Positions 14,007 through 21,891 of a DNA stretch of 43,137 nucleotides are shown here, piece after piece. Where the stretch lies: the NCBI GenBank assembly GCA_900556935.1, contig USQL01000003.1, positions 1-43,137 of the forward strand, in the 5' to 3' direction. Each line of letters begins with the position of its first letter. Position 1 is the first letter of the stretch. This DNA is from an uncultured Eubacteriales bacterium (GTDB taxonomy: Bacteria > Bacillota > Clostridia > Oscillospirales > Oscillospiraceae). The notes beneath the pieces are model-generated. The model saw only the letters and a program-made list of their open reading frames with translations, did no database searches and was not told the DNA's origin. The position numbers were made by a program, and so were the translations under genes.

Positions 14007-15260
14007 TCAAATCTGGTCCATATCCAGCTGAATCTGCATTCCTGTGATGTCGGAGTCCTCGCCCACCAAAGCGCTTAAATCATCCAATATTTTCTGCGCC
14101 TGCGTATACTTCTGGGCATCTAATGTGCTGTAGAACTCCTGGAACTTATCCAAAATGGGCTGGGTACGCACGGTTGTGTCCATTTCGGTTTTCAGGATTG
14201 CGTTGGAATCCTTGCCATAGGTAGAAACGGTTTCAACGCCAATATCGCCGTCCTCGTGGCCATACAGCTTAAAGACCGCAAAATCCTCACCGACTTCTCC
14301 GAGAACCTGTGGAGAGTGTGTTGTCACAATAAACTGAATATTGGGAAAAACGGATTGGAGATTTTTAAGAACTGTTCTCTGCCACTGAGGGTGCATGTGC
14401 AATTCAATTTCATCAATTAAAACAATGCCAGCTCCATGCAGCGGATTTTCTCTGCTTGGGTTTGCAATTGCGATTCTCCGCGCGAGGTCGCCGAACAACG
14501 CAAGCGTACATTTTTCGCCATCAGAAAGCTGATCAACCTGAATTTCAGCGCCCGCCTTTTTGACCACCATTCGCAGAGGATTTCGCTTCACCCTCAAATC
14601 CGTAAAGCCATCCAGCATCGATTGAACCGCCGTCCTGACGCTTTCCAAACAGCGGTCATGGTAGTTGGTATCTCCCGACTCACGGATGTGCTCATTTTCA
14701 ATGTCTTCCTGGTTGCGGAACCATTCAAAAAAGGTTCTGAAATCTAATTTGTTGTCGGTGGCATGTTCCAGAGCCGCAACTTTCGAAAATTGATGCTTGG
14801 TTCGAATTCTCAGCGGAATATCCAGCACCGAACGGTTGGTACCATAGCTTACATAGATTGGCATGTCCGTTTCGTCATCCCGTAGATATAGCTCGACGAA
14901 ATCCTTTACAAACCGCTCGTATTCTTTTCGGCTGTAAGTTGCAACCGCGTTTTTCCCTGGGCGGGCCTTGGAATAAACCCGATACAGAGTATAGCTTTGA
15001 CCGTTCAGCTCCAATGTCGCCTGGACAAGCTGCTGGGAGCAGCCATAATGAATTTTTTCAGGGGTCAGCGACTTGTAGGCGATGCTTTGCGACGGATTGA
15101 TTGGATTGAGCCATCTCCAAAACACATAATTGATTGCAGCCAATACAGAGGATTTTCCTGTTCCGTTGATTCCAAAAATCACTGCGTTTTTCCCGCCAAC
15201 AGCCAGGTCCAGGCTTTTGAATCCCTTGAAATTTCCGGCTTGAACACTTATCAGATGCAT
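14007..15260 (-). CDS. ptuA: Septu system AAA/ABC-type ATPase PtuA
   Basis: A 417-residue SMC/RecF-like ATPase: Walker A GINGTGKSS (about 30-38), a long insertion containing YVSYGTNRSVLDIPLRIR typical of PtuA, signature QLSDGEKCTLALFGDLARR, Walker B GIVLIDEIELHMHP ending near residue 290, and a switch His in VTTHSPQ. The C-terminal ~100 residues are helical and likely contact PtuB. ATG 15260 is chosen because GGGAGG lies seven bases before it; the nine-codon longer start has no RBS. Together with the HNH protein it forms a two-gene Septu anti-phage island between lexA and an XRE regulator. Confidence 0.88.
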   Translation of the reverse strand: MHLISVQAGNFKGFKSLDLAVGGKNAVIFGINGTGKSSVLAAINYVFWRWLNPINPSQSIAYKSLTPEKIHYGCSQQLVQATLELNGQSYTLYRVYSKARPGKNAVATYSRKEYERFVKDFVELYLRDDETDMPIYVSYGTNRSVLDIPLRIRTKHQFSKVAALEHATDNKLDFRTFFEWFRNQEDIENEHIRESGDTNYHDRCLESVRTAVQSMLDGFTDLRVKRNPLRMVVKKAGAEIQVDQLSDGEKCTLALFGDLARRIAIANPSRENPLHGAGIVLIDEIELHMHPQWQRTVLKNLQSVFPNIQFIVTTHSPQVLGEVGEDFAVFKLYGHEDGDIGVETVSTYGKDSNAILKTEMDTTVRTQPILDKFQEFYSTLDAQKYTQAQKILDDLSALVGEDSDITGMQIQLDMDQI

Positions 15261-15347
15261 CTTTCCGCCTCCCTGCTTGATTTGCATGAAACAATTTGCT
15301 CATAAAATCGTAACGCATGCAATTGTCCTGTGTGGATTATCATTCCC

Positions 15348-15376
15348 ATTATACAATAATTTTGCCCTATCTTCAA
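15348..15376 (-). promoter_or_regulatory. Promoter of the Septu operon
   Basis: On the minus strand TTGAAG (15376-15371), a 17-bp spacer and TATAAT (15353-15348). The ~80-nt leader includes the CATGCAATTGTC motif also seen near 604. Septu therefore has its own promoter and is not read from the upstream XRE gene. Confidence 0.8.
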
Positions 15377-15403
15377 TTGAAAAATCAAATGTTTCAAGGC
15401 AAA

Positions 15404-15427
15404 GAAAAAGCCCAGCGCAAGCCGGAC
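15404..15427 (-). terminator. Terminator of the XRE regulator gene
   Basis: GTCCGGC pairs with GCTGGGC (two G-U pairs, loop TTGC) followed by TTTTTC on the minus strand, beginning in the stop codon of the XRE gene. Confidence 0.6.
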
Positions 15428-15672
15428 TATTTTGGATGTGGGGGTTCCCAGCCGTCCGGCGGCAGGCCGGTTTCGTCTTCCAGGTATTCCATGATGGCGC
15501 TTACCGGGCACCGGAGAATGCGGCAGAAGGTCTCGATGGTGTGGGTGCTGACGCTTTCGTTCCGTTTGAGACGGGTCAGCTGGCCGGGGCTGATATGGTA
15601 ATCTTTTATCAGCGCGTATTGGGAAATTCCGCGCATTTTCAGGACATTCCATAAGTTATTATAGGAAATCAT
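15427..15672 (-). CDS. XRE-family HTH transcriptional regulator
   Basis: An 81-residue protein that is almost entirely a Cro/CI-type HTH: SYNNLWNVLKMRGISQYALIKDYHISPGQLTRLKRNESVSTHTIETFCRILRCPVSAIMEYLED. This matches the short YozG-like XRE regulators. The C-terminal tail (ETGLPPDGWEPPHPK) is disordered. An AAAGGAG lies about 13 bases before ATG, a long spacing. Divergent from the glycosyltransferase gene, with palindromes in the shared region that are probable binding sites. It has its own terminator and so does not form an operon with Septu, though it could still regulate it. Confidence 0.85.
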   Translation of the reverse strand: MISYNNLWNVLKMRGISQYALIKDYHISPGQLTRLKRNESVSTHTIETFCRILRCPVSAIMEYLEDETGLPPDGWEPPHPK

Positions 15673-15705
15673 TTTGGGGAAAACACTCCTTTCCCCTTGA
15701 ATAGT

Positions 15706-15745
15706 AACCGAACATAGTGTATATTGGTATTAACCAATATCGGTT
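15706..15745. promoter_or_regulatory. Nested palindromic operator between XRE gene and GT39 gene
   Basis: ATATTGGT-ATTA-ACCAATAT (15721-15740) is a perfect 8-bp inverted repeat. An outer inverted repeat AACCGA (15706-15711)/TCGGTT (15740-15745) surrounds it. It lies in the divergent region, a natural site for XRE autoregulation. Confidence 0.55.
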
Positions 15746-15819
15746 AATATTCGAGCGGCTGAAAAAACCGCGAAGAAAGGGAGTGCCCTGTTTCTTTGGG
15801 TGCATTCGAACGTCAAATC

Positions 15820-17439
15820 ATGGAAAAAAGAGAACGAAACATTTTTTGGACCGCGCTGTTGGCGCTGACGCTGGCCGGGGGAATTGCCCGGGTTGTGGGC
15901 TGCTTCTGGGGATATCCGCTGCTGCTGCACCCGGACGAATCGGCAACGGTGGACTATGCCATCGATATGCTCTCCCGGCATTCCTGGATGGCGGCCTCCT
16001 TTGACCGGCCGGACCATTTTGAAATCAAATGCGATGCCCTTTTGTTTGCCATCTTTTCCAGAATCCGCTACGGGGTGCCGGCCTATCAGGCGTTTTCAGA
16101 GCACATGACCGCCTTTTACATTGTGGGCCGTATGCTGGCGGCCGCCTTTGGAACGGCGCTGATTCCCCTGGTTTCTCTGTTTGCCATGGATGTGCTGCGG
16201 GAAAAGCCCTTCCGGTTCCGCTGCCCGGTGGCGCTGTTTGCCGGGCTGGGAGTGGGATTTTTGCCGGTCTTTCTGCGGTATTCCACCCTGGCGGATCCGG
16301 ATGTGGTTCTGACCTTTTTTGTGGTGCTCTTTTCCTGGTGTATGCTGCGGTATCTGCGTTCCGGCAGCAAAAAAGCGCTGCTTTCCGGGGCAGCGCTCAT
16401 CGGCCTGTGCGTGACCGTCAAATACAACGGGGCCATTCTGTGTCTTCCACTGGCGCTGGCGGTGATTTACAGAGCCCTGCGGGTGGACAAACGCCCCTGG
16501 GATATTCTGAAATACGGCATTCTCAGCGCGCTTCTGGCGGGAATGGCCGTGGCGGTGATAGGGCCAAACCTGATTCTGGAATACCGGACGGTGCTTGCCA
16601 ACGTCATCCGGGAGGCAAGACCCAACCACCTGGGGGCGGACGGGCTGTCCTTCTGGGGGAACGCCGGATTTTACCTGATGGATATCGCCGACGCGGTTGG
16701 AAGAATCAGCCTTTTGTTTGCGGGGATTGGACTGGGAAGCCTCCTTTGGCAGCGGCGGCGGGACAGCCTGTGCCTGGCGGTGGGGGCCATTTTCTGGGTG
16801 TGCATCAGCGTTCTGAAGCTCCACTGGTCCCGGTGGGGGCTTCCCGCCTATCCGTTTTATCTGATTCTCACAGGGGTCGGCCTGGGGCAGACCGTCCTCT
16901 GGGCCCGGAACCAGTGGAAGCCATTGGGGGCCGCGGCAATGGTGCTCTCCTGCCTGCTGGGGGGAAATGTCCTGCTGTCCGGCCTGACGGAGACCAAGGC
17001 GCTGACCGTTCCGGACACCCGGAACCGTTCCCTGGAGGCGGTGAGCGCCATGGGCATCACCCCGGAGAACACCCTCTACGAGGGCTATACCCCCTTTGCC
17101 CCGGCGGACTATACGGACCTTTCCGATGCCTTTGAATGGGCCGACGGGGAAATCCGACCCAAGGCGGAGTACGCCGGAAAGCGGTACTTTATGATGAGCG
17201 ACAGCTTCTATGGCCGCTACCGGGGGGACCTGCAGCGCTACGGAGACAAGGCCGCGGTATACAGCGCCATTGAGGCGCAATACCCCCTGGTCTATCGCCT
17301 GGTGCCGGACGACGACCGGTCCGGCAGCCCCTGGCTGAGCCGAAACATCCCGCTGTCCGTCCGGTATCTTCTGGGCCACAGCACCTGCGGCGGCAGCACC
17401 ATCAGCGTCTTCGACCTGAGCCGGAGAATAGAAAAGTAA
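15820..17439 (+). CDS. GT39/ArnT-like polytopic glycosyltransferase
   Basis: A 539-residue membrane protein with about ten hydrophobic segments. After the first segment comes HPDESATVDYA, corresponding to the acidic motif in the first outer loop of dolichyl-phosphate-mannose/undecaprenyl-phosphate-sugar transferases (PMT/ArnT, GT39/GT83). LGADGLSFWGNAG and a soluble C-terminal domain follow (about residues 410-539). Such enzymes move a sugar from a polyprenyl-phosphate carrier to a protein or envelope glycan outside the membrane. Start uncertain: ATG 15820 has no clear RBS; TTG 15796 lies 12 bases after AAAGGGAG. The acceptor and donor cannot be told. Divergent from an XRE regulator. Confidence 0.75.
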   Translation: MEKRERNIFWTALLALTLAGGIARVVGCFWGYPLLLHPDESATVDYAIDMLSRHSWMAASFDRPDHFEIKCDALLFAIFSRIRYGVPAYQAFSEHMTAFYIVGRMLAAAFGTALIPLVSLFAMDVLREKPFRFRCPVALFAGLGVGFLPVFLRYSTLADPDVVLTFFVVLFSWCMLRYLRSGSKKALLSGAALIGLCVTVKYNGAILCLPLALAVIYRALRVDKRPWDILKYGILSALLAGMAVAVIGPNLILEYRTVLANVIREARPNHLGADGLSFWGNAGFYLMDIADAVGRISLLFAGIGLGSLLWQRRRDSLCLAVGAIFWVCISVLKLHWSRWGLPAYPFYLILTGVGLGQTVLWARNQWKPLGAAAMVLSCLLGGNVLLSGLTETKALTVPDTRNRSLEAVSAMGITPENTLYEGYTPFAPADYTDLSDAFEWADGEIRPKAEYAGKRYFMMSDSFYGRYRGDLQRYGDKAAVYSAIEAQYPLVYRLVPDDDRSGSPWLSRNIPLSVRYLLGHSTCGGSTISVFDLSRRIEK

Positions 17440-17459
17440 AAAGCGCCGCATGTTCCCAT

Positions 17460-17558
17460 AACCTGCACGATTTAGCAAGAAAATTTAGGGATTACTTGCA
17501 CGAATTTATGGTTTTATTTTTGGGTTATTTGCACAAATTGAGATTTTGACGGAAATTT
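17460..17558. repeat. Three degenerate 33-bp tandem repeats
   Basis: The motif TTAYTTGCACRAATT recurs three times with TGCAC at 17464, 17497 and 17530, an exact 33-bp period (units 17460-17492, 17493-17525, 17526-17558). AT-rich, between the glycosyltransferase gene and its terminator. No coding frame continues into it. Confidence 0.45.
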
Positions 17559-17569
17559 CGGCATAGAAT

Positions 17570-17614
17570 TCGGGCCCGTTAAAAACGTGGATGGTTTTAA
17601 CGGGCCCGATTTTT
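17570..17614 (+). terminator. Terminator downstream of the GT39-like gene
   Basis: TCGGGCCCGTTAAAA (17570-17584) pairs with TTTTAACGGGCCCGA (17595-17609), followed by TTTTT on the plus strand. It reaches into the last codons region of the convergent pyrophosphatase gene. Confidence 0.8.
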
Positions 17615-19253
17615 ATGCGTATTTTTCAATGACCGCGGTCAGTTTTGGCAGCAGCTGCTGCTTGCGGGAGAGGAGGCCGCGGTGGAAGGTGCGCTCGCGG
17701 GCGGGGTCCTCCGGGAAGGCCTCCTGGGCCCAGGCGGTGCGGTTGCCGCCGAAATAGAGAACGGAGCCGTTTTCCTGGATGCTGGTAAAGGCCAGCACGG
17801 ACAGGTCCAGGTCCTTCTTTTCGGCGAACACGTCCAGGGCGTTCTGAATGTCCCCGGCCTCCAGGTGCAGGTCCTCCATGGAGGCTAAAATCACCTGGGA
17901 GATGGACAGCTTGCAGCCGGACACCTCGAAAATCTTCATGTCCGTTTTGATCAGCTCGGAGGGGTTTCCGTCGGCCTTGGAGGCGGTGGCGGTGAAGAGC
18001 TCGGTGGCGAAGTCCTCAATGTCCAGGTCCGCGATGGCGGCCAGAATATTGGCGGTGGTGCGGTCCTTTTCCGTGGTGGTGGGGGAGTGGAAGTTCAGGG
18101 TGTCCGACAAAATGGCACCCAGCATGAGCCCAGCCAGCTCCACGGGGATGGGAATCTGGTTTTCCCGGAAGATGGTGGCCACAATGGTGCAGGTGGAGCC
18201 CACAATCTCGTTCCGGAACTGGACAGGGTACTGGGAGGAGAAGTCATTGATCCGGTGGTGGTCAATGACCTCCAGCACCTGGGCCTTTTCAATGGCCCGA
18301 ACGGACTGGGAAAATTCGTTGTGGTCTACAAGAATCAGCTTTTTGCTGGGGGCCTGCATGATGTGATACCGGGAGACATAGCCCGTCAGATGGCCCTCCG
18401 GGTCGGTCACGGGATAGATATGATACCGGGACTGCATCATCTTCCGGCTTACATCCTCGGCAAGCTCGGTGGAGGTGAAGCGCACCAGCTCGGTTTTCAT
18501 AATCATGCTGGCGGAGGGGGCAAAGTAGACGTAACGGGTGGTGTTCATGGCCCCGTGTCCGGAGATGATAATGGGGCAGTGGTGACTTTTGGCCAAGGCC
18601 ACCACATCGGGCCGGATTTCCTCTGCCCACACCACCACCAGCAGCCCCGCGCCCTGGCAGATGACCTGCTTCTGGGCCTCCGGGTCACAGCCGCAGATGA
18701 CGATTCGCCCGGCCACATCGTAGCTGGAAAGCCGGGCAAACTCCGTCATGGCGATGACGCTGACCTTGCCGTTGAGCTCCATCTCCGGGTCGTCATAGAT
18801 GACCCGGCCATCCAGAGTCTTGCGGAAGTTCTCCAGAGGGGTCTGGGCCATGATGGCAATGGAGCGGGCGGTATCGTACAGGCCGATGACGGAAATGTCG
18901 GATTTGGTCACCATGCCGATGAGCTTTTTCTCTTCGTCCACTACGCCGCAGTAGGTCCGGTTCCCCTGCTGCATCTGCTGCAGGCATTCAAAAATGGTTG
19001 TGTCCGGGGAGATGTAGGTGGGCGGGTCCATGGCAACCTCCCCTACGGTAATCCGCCCGTCGGTGAGCAGCTGGGGCTCGGGGAAGTGGAAGCGGCCCAG
19101 AAGGTATTTGGTCTCGGTGTTCAGCTTCCCCAGGCAGCAGGGCACCGCCGGGGTGCCCAGGGAGCGCTTGAAAAAGGAATAGGCAATGGCAGAGGCCACA
19201 GAGTCCGTATCCGGATGCTGGTGGCCGGTGATATAAATCGGTGTTTTTTTCAC
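17613..19253 (-). CDS. ppaC: CBS/DRTGG-domain manganese-dependent inorganic pyrophosphatase (family II)
   Basis: A 546-residue enzyme hydrolysing pyrophosphate. DHH-type motifs are split by a regulatory insert: GHQHPDTDSVASAIAY at the N terminus, then CBS pair and DRTGG domain (about residues 70-305, ISPDTTIFECLQQM...GVVDEEKKLIGMVTKSDIS...YPVTDPEGHLTGYVSRYH). DHNE, VIDHHRIND, GSTCTIVATIF and a DHHA2 domain follow. This architecture is the nucleotide-regulated CBS-PPase, inhibited by AMP/ADP and activated by ATP or diadenosine polyphosphates in known members. The start is GTG 19253, seven bases after AGGAGG. Second gene after the M18 peptidase, with an intercistronic hairpin between. Confidence 0.92.
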   Translation of the reverse strand: MKKTPIYITGHQHPDTDSVASAIAYSFFKRSLGTPAVPCCLGKLNTETKYLLGRFHFPEPQLLTDGRITVGEVAMDPPTYISPDTTIFECLQQMQQGNRTYCGVVDEEKKLIGMVTKSDISVIGLYDTARSIAIMAQTPLENFRKTLDGRVIYDDPEMELNGKVSVIAMTEFARLSSYDVAGRIVICGCDPEAQKQVICQGAGLLVVVWAEEIRPDVVALAKSHHCPIIISGHGAMNTTRYVYFAPSASMIMKTELVRFTSTELAEDVSRKMMQSRYHIYPVTDPEGHLTGYVSRYHIMQAPSKKLILVDHNEFSQSVRAIEKAQVLEVIDHHRINDFSSQYPVQFRNEIVGSTCTIVATIFRENQIPIPVELAGLMLGAILSDTLNFHSPTTTEKDRTTANILAAIADLDIEDFATELFTATASKADGNPSELIKTDMKIFEVSGCKLSISQVILASMEDLHLEAGDIQNALDVFAEKKDLDLSVLAFTSIQENGSVLYFGGNRTAWAQEAFPEDPARERTFHRGLLSRKQQLLPKLTAVIEKYA

Positions 19254-19269
19254 AAAATCGCCTCCTAAA

Positions 19270-19293
19270 TATGGCTTCCCCTGGGGAAGCCTT
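19270..19293. other. Intercistronic hairpin between M18 peptidase and ppaC genes
   Basis: GGCTTCCCC/GGGGAAGCC with almost no loop. In the direction of transcription (minus) no U-run follows, so it is more likely an mRNA processing or stability element; the T-run lies on the plus side. Confidence 0.5.
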
Positions 19294-19294
19294 T

Positions 19295-20575
19295 TTATTC
19301 CAGTGTGAACCCGTTTTCGTCTCTTGTGAGGGTCAGGCCGAAGTAGGCGGTCATGGCATCCTCCAGGTAGATGGCATCGGCCACGGCGGCGGTTTCGTAG
19401 CAGCTGTGCATGGCCAGCTGCGCAAGGCCGATGTCCACCGTGGGGACGGAAACCTGGCCGATGGAGATGCAGCCCAGGGTGCTGCCGCCGGGGATATCCG
19501 GGCGGTTATAGTAGTCCTGGGTGGGCACCCCGGCCTTCCGGCAGACGGTGCGGAACAGGGCGGCGCTGTAGCCGTCGGTGCAGTATTTCAGGTTGGCGTT
19601 GAACTTCACAACGATGCCGCCGCCCATTTTGGGGGCGTTGCCGGAGTCCGCCAGCTCCGGATGGTTGGGGTGCTGGGCGTGGGCATTGTCGGCGCTGACC
19701 AGGAAGGACTGGGCGAGCAGTCGGTCCTCCTCCTGGCCCAGGGCCGCGGCGATGCGGTGAAGGGTTTGCTTTAGCAGGGTGGAGGCGGCACCCTGGGCAG
19801 AGCAGGAGCCCACCTCCTCGCTGTCCAGCGCGGCAAAGACGGGGATGGAAGCGCCGGTTCCGGCGGCCAGGAAGCCCCGGAAGCAGCCCCAGACGCACTC
19901 CAGGTCGTCCAGCGCCGCGGAGGACAGGAAGCTCTCGTCCAGGCCCCAGACGCTGGCCTTCTGCCGGATGTACAGGAACAGGTCGTGGCTCAGAACCTTG
20001 CCCCCGGCCTCCTTTTCCAGCAGCGCGGCAAACCGGCCTTTGCTCTCGGGGCTTGCCAGCAGCGGGAGCACATCCGTTACTGGGTTCCACTTGTAGCCGT
20101 CGTTGGCCTGGCGGTTCATGTGGATGGCTACGTTGGGAATCAGCAGCAGGTCCCTGTCGATGTCCACCAGGCGGCTCTGGGCCCCCTGCTCCGTCTCCAC
20201 CAGCACCCGGCCCGCGACGCTCAGGGGCCGGTCCAGCCAGGGGGCCAGGAGCTGCCCGCCATAGCGCTCCACGGCAAGGCGGGGATAGGTCCCCTCCAGC
20301 TCCCCGTTTTCCTTCAGCTTAAAGGCGGGGCGGTCCGTATGGGCGGCGCTGATCAGAAAGCCCTTTGCCTCCCCCTCCGGCACCCGGAAGGCCAGAACGG
20401 CGCTGCCTCCGCGGGTTACATAATACTTCCCTCCGGGGGCAAGGGTCCAGTGGTCGGCTTCGGGCAGGGCGGTATAGCCCTCTTTTTTCAGAATTTCCTC
20501 CAGGTAAGCCCGGGCGTGGTACTGGCTGTGGGAGGCATCCAGGAATGCGCAGAGGGCCTTGGTACGGTCTAACAT
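19295..20575 (-). CDS. M18-family aspartyl-type aminopeptidase
   Basis: A 426-residue cytoplasmic zinc aminopeptidase. Zinc and catalytic motifs: ISAAHTDRPAFKLK (His and Asp), ALDSEEVGS (catalytic and metal Glu), SADNAHAQHPN, and the C-terminal CYETAAVADAIY. Length fits M18 enzymes (ApeA/Lap4 type), which remove N-terminal, often acidic, residues and assemble as dodecamers. ATG 20575 follows AGGAAAGGAA. It has a near-consensus promoter and precedes ppaC. Its promoter region is shared with spo0A and contains 0A-box-like sites, so sporulation control is possible. Confidence 0.92.
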   Translation of the reverse strand: MLDRTKALCAFLDASHSQYHARAYLEEILKKEGYTALPEADHWTLAPGGKYYVTRGGSAVLAFRVPEGEAKGFLISAAHTDRPAFKLKENGELEGTYPRLAVERYGGQLLAPWLDRPLSVAGRVLVETEQGAQSRLVDIDRDLLLIPNVAIHMNRQANDGYKWNPVTDVLPLLASPESKGRFAALLEKEAGGKVLSHDLFLYIRQKASVWGLDESFLSSAALDDLECVWGCFRGFLAAGTGASIPVFAALDSEEVGSCSAQGAASTLLKQTLHRIAAALGQEEDRLLAQSFLVSADNAHAQHPNHPELADSGNAPKMGGGIVVKFNANLKYCTDGYSAALFRTVCRKAGVPTQDYYNRPDIPGGSTLGCISIGQVSVPTVDIGLAQLAMHSCYETAAVADAIYLEDAMTAYFGLTLTRDENGFTLE

Positions 20576-20611
20576 GGCAGATGTTCCTTTCCTAAAATTG
20601 ATTTTGGAACT

Positions 20612-20640
20612 ATTTTACTACAAACGGGTATTTCCGTCAA
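20612..20640 (-). promoter_or_regulatory. Promoter of M18 peptidase-ppaC operon
   Basis: On the minus strand TTGACG (20640-20635), 17-bp spacer, TAAAAT (20617-20612). Confidence 0.8.
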
Positions 20641-20655
20641 TCTGCGCGTTTTTTA

Positions 20656-20720
20656 CGACAATTTGTCGAAAAGTGGCGATTTTGTTCGTAATATTCGATT
20701 TGAAACGAAAATTCGTCGAT
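20656..20720. promoter_or_regulatory. 0A-box-like sites upstream of spo0A
   Basis: TTTGTCGAA (20662-20670) is a perfect 0A-box. It overlaps the palindrome CGACAA-T-TTGTCG (20656-20668), giving a second, inverted half. TTCGTCGAT (20712-20720) matches 7 of 9. The sites lie between the divergent peptidase and spo0A promoters, as expected for Spo0A autoregulation. Confidence 0.65.
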
Positions 20721-20749
20721 TTATCACGAACGAATGTTGCGAAACAGCC

Positions 20750-20778
20750 TTGCAAAATGGCGGCCTTTGTGCTAAATT
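20750..20778 (+). promoter_or_regulatory. Candidate spo0A promoter
   Basis: TTGCAA (20750-20755), 17-bp spacer, TAAATT (20773-20778) with an extended TGC. I see no clear sigma-H promoter. Confidence 0.5.
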
Positions 20779-20843
20779 ATTGTTGTCGCACACGGCGGGA
20801 ACGCCGCACATGGGGTATTTTCAAGTGGACAGGAGAGGAATGT

Positions 20844-21623
20844 ATGGAACATCAAACAACTGTGTTGATAGCGGATAGTTCGGAGGAGTTCTGTGCCGGA
20901 CTTACATCGGCACTGCAGCGTGCGGAGGGGTTCCAGGTTGTGGGTACGGCCAGTGACGGGGAACAGGCCATTCGCCTGGTAAACGAGCGCAAGCCGGAGG
21001 TCCTGGTCCTGGACCTGATGCTCAGCAAGCAGGATGGACTCAGCGTTCTCAAGGCCATGGGCGCTTTGGACCGGAAGCCGGTTACGCTGGCAACCTCCGC
21101 TTTTGTAACGGACTATGTTTCCGCGGCAGCCGCCAATCTGGGCGTTCGGTATCTGATGCTGAAGCCCTGTGATATGACCGTGCTGGTGGAGCGCATGGAG
21201 GAAATCCGGGGTGGGGAGAGCCTCCGGAGCCCCGCGCCCCGCCGCGCGGACAAAACCAGCATCGAAAGCATGGTAACCAACATCATCCACGAAATCGGCG
21301 TTCCCGCCCATATCAAGGGCTACCAGTACCTGCGGGAGGCCATCATCATCGCCGTGGACGATATGGATGTCATCAACGCCATCACCAAGGTCCTCTACCC
21401 CCAGGTGGCCAAGACCTTCCAGACCACCCCAAGCCGGGTAGAACGGGCCATTCGCCACGCTATAGAAGTCGCCTGGGACCGGGGGGACCTGGACACCCTG
21501 CAAAGCTTCTTTGGCTACACGGTGAGCAACACCAAGGGAAAGCCCACGAACAGTGAGTTCATTGCCCTGATTGCGGACAGGCTGCAATTGCAGCTCAAGA
21601 GCGCCGAGGCGGCGCAGTATTGA
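20844..21623 (+). CDS. spo0A: Spo0A, master regulator of sporulation
   Basis: A 259-residue response regulator: receiver domain with D11, phosphoacceptor D57 (VLVLDLMLSKQDG) and K107 (MLKPCD). The highly conserved Spo0A DNA-binding domain follows (IIHEIGVPAHIKGYQYLREAI, ITKVLYPQVAKTF, SRVERAIRHAIEVAWDRG, GYTVSNTKGKPTNSEFIA). Phospho-Spo0A binds 0A-boxes and commits the cell to sporulation. The start at 20844 is set by AGGAGAGG; a far longer open frame upstream is not coding. Odd: the acidic pair usually DD near the N terminus reads D11-S12, so one metal-pocket acid is replaced. Presence implies a sporulating lineage. Confidence 0.96.
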   Translation: MEHQTTVLIADSSEEFCAGLTSALQRAEGFQVVGTASDGEQAIRLVNERKPEVLVLDLMLSKQDGLSVLKAMGALDRKPVTLATSAFVTDYVSAAAANLGVRYLMLKPCDMTVLVERMEEIRGGESLRSPAPRRADKTSIESMVTNIIHEIGVPAHIKGYQYLREAIIIAVDDMDVINAITKVLYPQVAKTFQTTPSRVERAIRHAIEVAWDRGDLDTLQSFFGYTVSNTKGKPTNSEFIALIADRLQLQLKSAEAAQY

Positions 21624-21628
21624 ACGAA

Positions 21629-21678
21629 AAATCCACAGCCCTTTTCCACAAGGTGGGGAGGGGCTGTGGAATTTTTAC
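21629..21678 (+). terminator. Terminator of spo0A
   Basis: ATCCACAGCCC (21631-21641) pairs with GGGCTGTGGAAT (21661-21672), followed by TTTTT. Confidence 0.85.
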
Positions 21679-21691
21679 GAAAACACAGAAA

Positions 21692-21796
21692 TTAAATCGT
21701 TTGATCGGTCAGCCAGAGTAAAAAGCTTTTGGCAAGCTCCAGTTTTCGGGGATTCATATTGCGCAGCAGCTCCCAAAAATCAAAATATGTCCACAT
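21692..21796 (-). CDS. Possible 34-residue small protein at the end of the sugar operon
   Basis: ATG 21796 to TAA 21692 gives a 34-residue protein (WTYFDFWELLRNMN then PRKLELAKSFLLWLTDQTI), amphipathic and partly hydrophobic. GGGAGG lies about ten bases before the ATG; a three-codon ATG-TTC-TAA sits between them. Located 95 bases after the last permease gene on the same strand. No family recognised; it may be a real small ORF or chance. The rest of 21680-21891 holds only an 8-bp inverted repeat (GCATGGGA...TCCCATGC, about 21820-21858). Confidence 0.35.
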   Translation of the reverse strand: MWTYFDFWELLRNMNPRKLELAKSFLLWLTDQTI

Positions 21797-21891
21797 TTAG
21801 AACATACCTCCCACAGACTGCATGGGAGATATTCAAGTTTCGGGACATGATCCCATGCTGCCGCTTCTCGCTCGGTGATTCCGATCCGGTG

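Noticed and set aside
13359..15426. Retron with PtuAB effectors
   Set aside because: No reverse transcriptase frame or msr-msd-like structured region lies next to the pair; the adjacent gene is a small XRE regulator with its own terminator.
17460..17558. CRISPR array in the 33-bp period repeats
   Set aside because: Repeats are only three, degenerate, contiguous without unique spacers, and no cas genes are near.
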